A stretch of 64,000 nucleotides of DNA from Calliopum simillimum (Eukaryota; Arthropoda; Insecta; Diptera; Lauxaniidae). Under the pieces are notes generated by a model. That model worked only from the letters and a program-made list of their open reading frames with translations. It had not been told where the DNA came from and made no database searches. Positions 57,305-64,000 of this stretch are shown here, one piece after another. Every line of letters starts with the position of its first letter. The first letter of the stretch is position 1. Position numbers and translations under genes: made by a program. The DNA lies in contig OX638369.1 in the NCBI GenBank assembly GCA_951812925.1, positions 62,944,228 to 63,008,227 on the forward strand, written 5' to 3'.

Positions 57305-59876
57305 GTAAAGATGAAACTTTTATATTTTAAGCAAATATCAAAATCAAGTTTGCAATACCTTAAGTCTAGCTAAAGATTTGCTTTATTATACAAATTTCAG
57401 ACAAGGTATTCAGGTACTGATGCTAATTTTTTTGCTAATAACGAAAAAAAAGCGCAAAAAATAAAACTAAAAACGAATAATGTAAATGAAAACATAAAAC
57501 AAAGCTTTATTTTAAATATTTTAAGAGAAAAAGTAGCAGTTGCAGTTTGGCGATATACATACATATGTTCAATATAGAAAAAGTAGTAATTCACGCAACA
57601 GAAAAACAATAGATAATTCATATTTATAATGCAAACATAAGCTAAAACTAATAAATTTTATAAGATATACTACATAAATACCTACGATAATAAAACATGA
57701 TAAGCAGATAAGATAAGAGTGCATACAAAGATAAGTAAGAAAATTTGAAAAAGGTATTGAAAAAGGAGCAAAAATTTATTTAAAATTTTTTTTTAGTTTT
57801 TGCAACTTTTAAAAGTATATTTGTTAAAAGCGCAGTAGAAAAATGTGAATGTGTATTGTTTTAAAACATTTTTTTAATTTTGTATTTGATATTTTGTATT
57901 TGCCTTATTATTTGAAAAAAAAAGTAGTAATAGAATAGTAGCAAAAAAAAATTGCTAAAGTTTTAAAGTAGAAAAATTTTACATAAAACATACAAACAAT
58001 ATAATTTGTAATTTGCATTATTTGTAAAATAAATTTTTTATTGAAAATGTGCTTTTTTTTTAAGAAATTCATGTACAATAAAGTTTTTTCGGATAAAGTT
58101 TTATTAAAAAATTCATTTTTTTTTTGTGTTTTCGAATGCGTGGTTTTTCGTATGAATGAAAAATTGCTTGAACTTAAAGTAAACAAAGTAACAATGCTTA
58201 AAAACTAAATTTAAACAAATTAAATCGTATAAAATGTGCAAAATAATAATATAGTTTACAATAGCAAAGTAATGAAAATAAAAATTAAAAATTATTCAGT
58301 TTTGTTCAAAAGTTCAATTGTTTAAAATTAAAAAAGTAAAATTTTGAAAATTATAACATTGTCTTAGTAGTGAAAAAAGCAGTAGTTAAAATGTGCAAAA
58401 AATTAACATTCAAATTTTTTTTTTTTTTTTTTAAATGTCCAAACTATAAATCGATAATTAATTATGTACAACAGACATACAACTGTTGACATTTACGCGC
58501 GCAAATGAATTTTTTTTAATAAAAATCATATTTTAATAATATGAAATACAAATAGTGCAAATTAAATTGCAAAAGATTGGATATTTGAGCATTTAATTTC
58601 ATATATAAAAAAGTTATGAGGGCATTCAATTTAAATATCATATATTTCTATCTGTCCATAACTAGAAGTGATTAGAATTAGTTTTTTAATTAATGCCTTG
58701 TGTACTTTACTCTTATTTAAGTCTGGGGGTTTCGAAATAAAAAATCAAAAGTTAAGGTTTCCGGATGTGCACAAATTAAACTTTTAAGTGTACATAAAAG
58801 TAACATCAATTTGTTTTCTGAGATTTTTGAAAACATATTCTAAGTATCAAGCACAAAATTTCACAAAAAAGGGCATTTATCCGGACTGAAAATCAGTGCT
58901 TTCAACAGTTATAGATAAGACAATTATTAAAGAGTTAAGTAAAATAATATCATGGATTTCATTAAAGTTTTCAAGATTAAAAATGATTTTTACAAACAAC
59001 TCGCATCCCATTGATTTAGACAACTTTTAACGACGGATCATATACATATATACATATATGCAATATTTATTGTTGTTGTGATTTTTTCAACAGCTAAAAG
59101 TATTTCTGATTTGTGCATTTGATTTTATATATATATAATTTTCAGTGTATAAAATGCTTTTTCAAACGTAATAACGATGTTTAGCAAAAAAACAAATTAT
59201 TTATTTAGTTAATTTTGTTGCAATACATTTAATTATTTTTAAAAAAATCAACAAAATTTGTCATGTACCGCTCTCAGAAAAAAGAAATCAAAACGAGCTG
59301 AAACTTTTACGGTGAAGGCACTAATTTTTTGTTCTTAATTTTATATATTTTTTTTTTTTTAATTGAAAATTAACTGAAAGCATCCAAATTTTTGCAAGTT
59401 AATTTTTAAACTAATCTTGTGCTTTCTACATACTAAATATGTATATGTATGTAAGTATATATATAGGGTAAACAAATTCAAATATGTATTGAGCATATCG
59501 CTTTCCAAATGCTTACAACTACAAAATTTAAACAATTTCAATTCAACACAGAATTCATAAAAGCCATAAATGTAATAACGTAATAAAAATTAAACAATAA
59601 TAATAATAATAAGGATAGAGAAATAGAAAAAAAATTAAAGTTGCCAACATAAAGATAAGAAGCCATTCATATTATGTATTTTCTTATTTATTTTCAAGTT
59701 GCCTTGCCTCACATGAAACATCATAAGTCACCATCATCATCATCATCATGCTTTTGCTGCCGCTTCGTTCAGAACAGCAAATCCGTATTCTTCTTCATTA
59801 TAACTTTTTATAATTTTTTTTTTGTTTGACTTCTTCTCTTGGTCATCATCAGCAACTGCTGCTGCTGATTCTGGCT
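57305..59876 (-). other. TE-poor AT-rich block after the Bruno stop codon (candidate 3'UTR)
   Basis: No TIR, LTR or dispersed repeat seen elsewhere in the window was recognised in these 2.6 kb, in contrast to the dense TE load before 57304. It lies directly downstream (minus strand) of the CELF/Bruno stop codon, so at least the near part should be 3'UTR. A CAT microsatellite lies at about 59731-59751. No poly(A) site could be singled out. Confidence 0.4.
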
Positions 59877-60148
59877 CTAGTATGGCTTCGAAGCATCCTT
59901 TGGCTTCTTAAGCTGTACCTTCAAACGTTTTGTGCCCACTTGAAATCCATTCATTGCTTTAATGGCTACCTGCGCCGATTCCGGATTGTCAAAGGATACA
60001 AAACCAAAGCACTTGGAGAGATTCGTCTGCTTGTCGATGAAGACTTTGGCAGAGATCACGTTGCCAAATGGTAAAAAGGTCGATGCCAAATCTGTGTCAG
60101 TGAATTCCTGTGGCAGATGGTAGATGAAGAGATTACAGCCTTCAGGTC
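59877..60148 (-). CDS. bru1: Last coding exon of a CELF/Bruno RNA-binding protein
   Basis: The minus strand runs from the acceptor TTTCTTGCAG (intron side 60158-60149) to a TAG at 59877. The exon starts in phase (two bases of a Gly codon) with [16 protein letters not shown] and encodes RRM3, the C-terminal RNA-recognition motif of CELF/Bruno proteins. RNP2 is LFIYHL; RNP1 is KCFGFVSF; it ends [14 protein letters not shown], the usual C terminus of the family. Such proteins bind GU-rich elements and control splicing and translation (Bruno represses oskar mRNA in flies). The family is certain. The choice of bru1 (arrest) over bru2/bru3 rests on recalled residues ([21 protein letters not shown]) and is probable. 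In-frame sequence upstream of 60148 is intron. Confidence 0.92.
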
Positions 60149-62570
60149 CTGCAAGAAAAAAAAAGATGAAACGAAACAATAAAAAAAATCTGCAAAAAAT
60201 TGCATTCAATAGATGATGGATACTTCTATAATGCGAAAAGATGATTGGATTTCGATTTAAAGCCTTATTTGTTATTGTAACTAAGACGCTTTCGTTGCAC
60301 TTTCATTTTTTTCTCATTTTCTTGAGTAGGATACAGAGTTTGACCTACTTTTTTTATAAATTTTTCTATTTTTCTTCACCAAGAAACTATTTCTAATATA
60401 ATTTTTTTTTTATAGGAACGCATAATGTGCTGCATGATGTTCAGAGCAGGAAATCTTTTAAGTGCAATGTTCATTTAATGAAATTTATTTAAGGACGTCA
60501 CAAATTATTTGTTCGTGTTCAAGAGCATTATATTTGAAGGGATAAGATTTATGAAATATAATGATTTTATCTATTATCTCCTCTTTTTTCAATTGCTTAT
60601 GTACTTTTAAATATCAATTATGATAAACTGTAAAGACTCGATTAACCTAGTTTTACTACTGTTGGATTTAAGTATCATATCAGTTACTTTACATTAAAAG
60701 TTTTAATGCCCATTGTACAAACGAATGTTCCTTGGTTGACAACAGCTGGCGCTTGTGAAACAGCAATTTCTGCTCATACGAGTAAGCTCAATTCCGCAGA
60801 TATATGTTAAATAAACATAACGATATTAACCATAACACTTTTATATACAGAAACAGCTAAAACGAACACAGGAGTTGTCTCGTACAAATAGCCATTGTTG
60901 GAGCAGAATCTCCTCAAAATGACTCATTAAATTAAATCGCTGAAAAAAAAAAAAAAACCATACAACTTCAACAAGCAGCAGCAACTACTTTAATGTGTTG
61001 TTTCAGCATTTTTTAACTGAGAGCACATTTAGTGACAATGGACTACAACGACGGTGTCCTATGCCTGTCGCTTACTTTTGTCTCCAACTAAGGATGATGT
61101 CGCCGTAAGTGCGAACATGGATCGCTATTCGTTTCACATCAAAACATGTTGAGGCAACAGTCTCTAATTAATGCGGAAAACGGATACTTTACAGGATATG
61201 TGCAACGTACCAATGGAAGCATACACACACATCCACACATAATTGTACACGAGCAAAGTTATTTATAAACCCCCAGTAGGACAAACAATCCTATCTATCT
61301 TTCTTGAGTTCGAAACCAACTTTTGTTTGAGCTTCTCTCTAAAGCTCAAAATAAGAGGTACCGTGGGTTCTTAAATCCAAAAGTGTTAACTTTAAAAGGT
61401 ACAAGGTAGAAAATATATTGTCGGCTGAGTATATTTTAAGTTAATGACTTGACACAGAAATACTGGATAACTAAGAATTGGAAAGAGGTAGAACAAAATG
61501 TATAAAAAGTTTAGAAAGAGAGTTGCATCCCTAGTTTAAAAACACATTTTTTTGGAATTTACGGCAAAGCAATACTCAAATTGTAGTTATTAGAGATAAA
61601 ATCAGCGATCAGGAGAATAGAAGAATGAGAGGTATAAAACAAAACTGACATTCTTGTGATGTCTTTTTGTAAAATGACCTTGAAGAATGAAATCGAGCGT
61701 ACAAAAATAAAATTTCGCAATTTAATTTGCGGCCATCTTGACCATCGTCATCTCCTGAGTGGATCTGGCTATTTTTGTCTACCTGTCGCGATTACCGGAA
61801 AATACCGCAAGATATTTGGAAAGAATTGATTAGGTTAAGCCCGGGAGAGGTGGCATCCCCAAGTGATGTGGCACCTCTTTCAATTTCAATACTTGCAGCT
61901 TTTATAGCATTCAAATATGGGCACAATTTAATCAGCAGCGCGAGAGACTTCGTGATGAAAAGTTCGTTAGCTTCAAGTGCAATAATAACTTATGTGTCGG
62001 ATTTTTAAAAAAATATTGAGTATATGAACGATTGACTTTTGCTTTACATTTACACTGGCGAGCAATATGAGTTCATGTTTGAAACTGGTCTATTAACATG
62101 CCCTTAAAACCGTTAATACTAAAGCAAATGGTTTAAATTTTTCAGAGTTTTTTCTCTATTTATTGATCTATTATATATCAATTTGAGTGTGGAAATTTAT
62201 CTTAAACATTTTCTTTGATACAAAACCTCACGAAACTCGGTTTTTTCGAATATTTGATTTTGGAAGAAAATACACTTGTTGTTAAATACAATATTTTTGG
62301 TTAAGTCAGAAGGGGTTGATTTTTTACATGTTTAAGATTGATTGGAATATTTTTAGCAAATATATCAATATGTTATTCATTTTGTTACATTTGTCCATTT
62401 AGCACAAATCTTGGCCAAAGATTCCATAAGGCTTTTTAGTGTATTTCCGACATTTTTTCCGGTTTGTTTTTGTTAGCAACCCAATTTTTTTGGTTCGGTT
62501 GGTGCCTATTGATTGCGTTCAGCACTTTAATATCAAAAAATATTGTTAAGGTGACCATTTGCTGATGATT
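60149..62570 (-). other. Intron upstream of the Bruno last exon
   Basis: Begins with a good polypyrimidine tract and CAG acceptor. 60700-61300 lacks repeats noticed elsewhere. Near 61735-61790 there is a faint copy of the dispersed repeat ('CATCGTCATCTCCTGAGTGG'). No further exon was recognised on the minus strand up to the edge. Confidence 0.5.
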
Positions 62571-63086
62571 ATATTGGTTTGTTTAAGATTTTTTGTTTGA
62601 TGGAAAAGTGTAATTCGGTACTGGGGCGTTTCCATGTCAAGGATTTTGAAGAAATTTGGTTTCAAATTGTCGGGTCAGCTTCCCTTCTTTTGAGTGTAAT
62701 CCATTTGCATCAAAAAAGTAACATGCCATAAAATGAGCAGTCAAACATTATTTTCCAATTTTATGACTTCCACCATACTGAGCATATTTTTTTAAGACTA
62801 CATACCTTTGTGCACTATTTAAACTTACGAATGCAAAATCGAAAATTTGCAGTTGTATCAATTAACTTTTTGTCAAACGAAAAGCATTTTTACACTTGAA
62901 AAAAACACTAAGTGGATGTCATAAAATTGGAAAATAATGTTTTATGATGCATATGGATTATATTCAATAGAAGGAAAGCTGACCCGACATGTTGAAACTA
63001 AATTTCTACAAAATCGTTGACATAGAAACGCCCCAGAACCGAGTTACACTTTTCCATCAAACAAAAAATCTTAAACAAACCAATAT
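62571..63086. mobile_element. Fold-back element family G, 0.5 kb
   Basis: The ends ATATTGGTTTGTTTAAGATT and its inverse are mirrored with 'TTTGATGGAAAAGTGTAA', 'GGGGCGTTTC' and 'GGGTCAGCTT' in both arms (about 62571-62760 and 62910-63086). The centre is near 62830. No coding content. Confidence 0.75.
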
Positions 63087-64000
63087 ATCGAGCCCTAACC
63101 GCAACAGTAGCGTATGCGACAAAAAGAAAATTTTACAGGAGAGAGTTTTTTTCATTTTTTTTCGAACATGCATGGCGGACTTTTTTAAAACGTTAAATGT
63201 AGTCTATATTAGACCTCATATAAATAATTGACGCGTTTTTAAATTGATTTCGTGTATATCTCACTCATTTATGGCGCATACGACATTTTCGCAGTCACTC
63301 TTGGTGAAGATTGAAATTAAAATGTGGCGCATACGTTTTTTGAAATTACATGGTTTTGCCTTTAAAGAATGCATTTATTACATTTATTTAAAACGCAGAA
63401 AGAATTTTGTAACAATTTCAGCGGTTGAAATTGTACCAACCCACAAAAACGGTCAGATTGACTCTAATATGGTTAATTCACAGTACTATTTGGTATTAAA
63501 AACTTACAAAATATCACACACACACATCGTTTGAACTTGGTTTTACTCCGATGTAGTCCCACTCCAGGTCTTTTTTTTGCAAAGTTGTTCATAGAGGTCC
63601 AAATATACAGAAAAAGTTTTTTTTTTTAATCGGTCAACAAGCTAATCGATTTTCCGAGTCGAATTTAGGTTACCAAATGGTCTTCACATTGTTTCTGCAT
63701 TAAACAAAAAAGTTTGATAAAAACTAACTAACACCTGGGTGTGCAGTTAGTTTTCTGTTTATTTGTAGATTCAAAAATATTATTTTTGAATGTTTTAACT
63801 GATCGCGTTAACGAGATATTGTATTTTTAACAACTTTTTTTTGAAATTTTTTTGTTAAAAATAAATTAACTTTCACGTTTTTTTTAGAAAAGTAGCAACG
63901 GACGAAAACAAGAAAAACCATTTTCAATGTAAATTTTGATGCTGAATCCGAATCTGGTTTTAGAATTGCTATATCTAAAATGGTTTGAGAGAAATCCTAG
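63087..64000. other. Intron end part; repeat fragments
   Basis: TCGAGCCCTAACCGC at 63088 resembles the end of the MITE at 39565. The last 70 bases (from about 63930) resemble an arm of the fold-back at 53096-54054. A 96-codon ORF at 63244 has no recognised domain. Confidence 0.4.

Noticed and set aside
59826..60074. 82-codon plus-strand ORF
   Set aside because: Antisense to the CELF/Bruno RRM3 exon.
60149..60209. N-terminal extension of the Bruno ORF (Phe-rich)
   Set aside because: It is the translated polypyrimidine tract of the intron; a good CAG acceptor precedes the conserved GPEG.
61775..62008. 77-codon plus-strand ORF in the Bruno intron
   Set aside because: Begins within a degenerate dispersed-repeat stretch and shows no family features.

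Overview
This window looks like genomic DNA of a higher (brachyceran) fly, probably a tephritid fruit fly. The evidence is strong AT richness, long introns, a CELF/Bruno RNA-binding exon, a gypsy-type errantivirus, BEL/Pao pieces, a mariner of the DD41D ('rosa') type, and a dispersed repeat containing 'GCCATGTCCGTCTGTCTG'. The organism call is an inference; no species-specific gene is present. Only one host coding segment can be supported: the last coding exon of a CELF/Bruno gene (59877-60148, minus strand). Nearly everything else that can be explained is transposable-element DNA, mostly broken and often nested.

Layout. 1-3111: the 5' end (LTR, leader, gag) of a BEL/Pao retrotransposon on the minus strand, running off the left edge. 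3426-3990: a decayed Ty3/gypsy integrase fragment. 4498-10286: a TIR element (TA target duplication) split by a 4.9 kb errantivirus (4934-9836). The errantivirus has 405-bp LTRs, a perfect TCGC duplication, a deletion of gag/protease/RT and a frameshifted env. 11.8-15 kb: a dispersed repeat and a nested pair of fold-back elements. 17220-18804: a broken mariner carrying a 377-bp MITE. 20-23 kb: a MITE made of an iterated palindromic phrase, a second fold-back copy, and a short retroposon with a 13-bp duplication. 24.6-28.2 kb: an inverted and tandem array of one dispersed repeat, with a MULE-like MITE (9-bp duplication) inside. 29.6-32.1 kb: a TIR element containing a pogo-like derivative. 32.2-34.2 kb: another long-TIR element. 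34977-35858: an intact second copy of the 4498 family. 36-38 kb: small and large palindromes. 39.6-41.7 kb: MITEs, one hAT-like with an 8-bp duplication. 43-44.3 kb: an element whose termini are arrays of a short motif. 45.7-46.6 kb: a 39-bp minisatellite. 47.3 kb: a BEL/Pao protease fragment. 48.4-49.5, 53.1-54.05, 56.2-57.3 and 62.6-63.1 kb: large palindromes. 51.4-52.8 kb: three MITEs. 54455-55714: a third phrase element with a TA duplication. 57.3-59.9 kb: TE-poor DNA downstream of the Bruno stop codon (candidate 3'UTR). 60.15-64 kb: its upstream intron.

The main pattern is architectural. Several unrelated-looking non-autonomous elements have termini beginning with a G-run plus a short phrase, insert at TA, and carry further copies of their own phrase internally. 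Examples are GTGTACCTTGG, GGGGCTAGTGTGGAC and GGGGTGACTTT. One of the three retains a pogo/Tigger-like coding relic, which suggests a single transposase type whose recognition phrase has diversified. This link is an inference.
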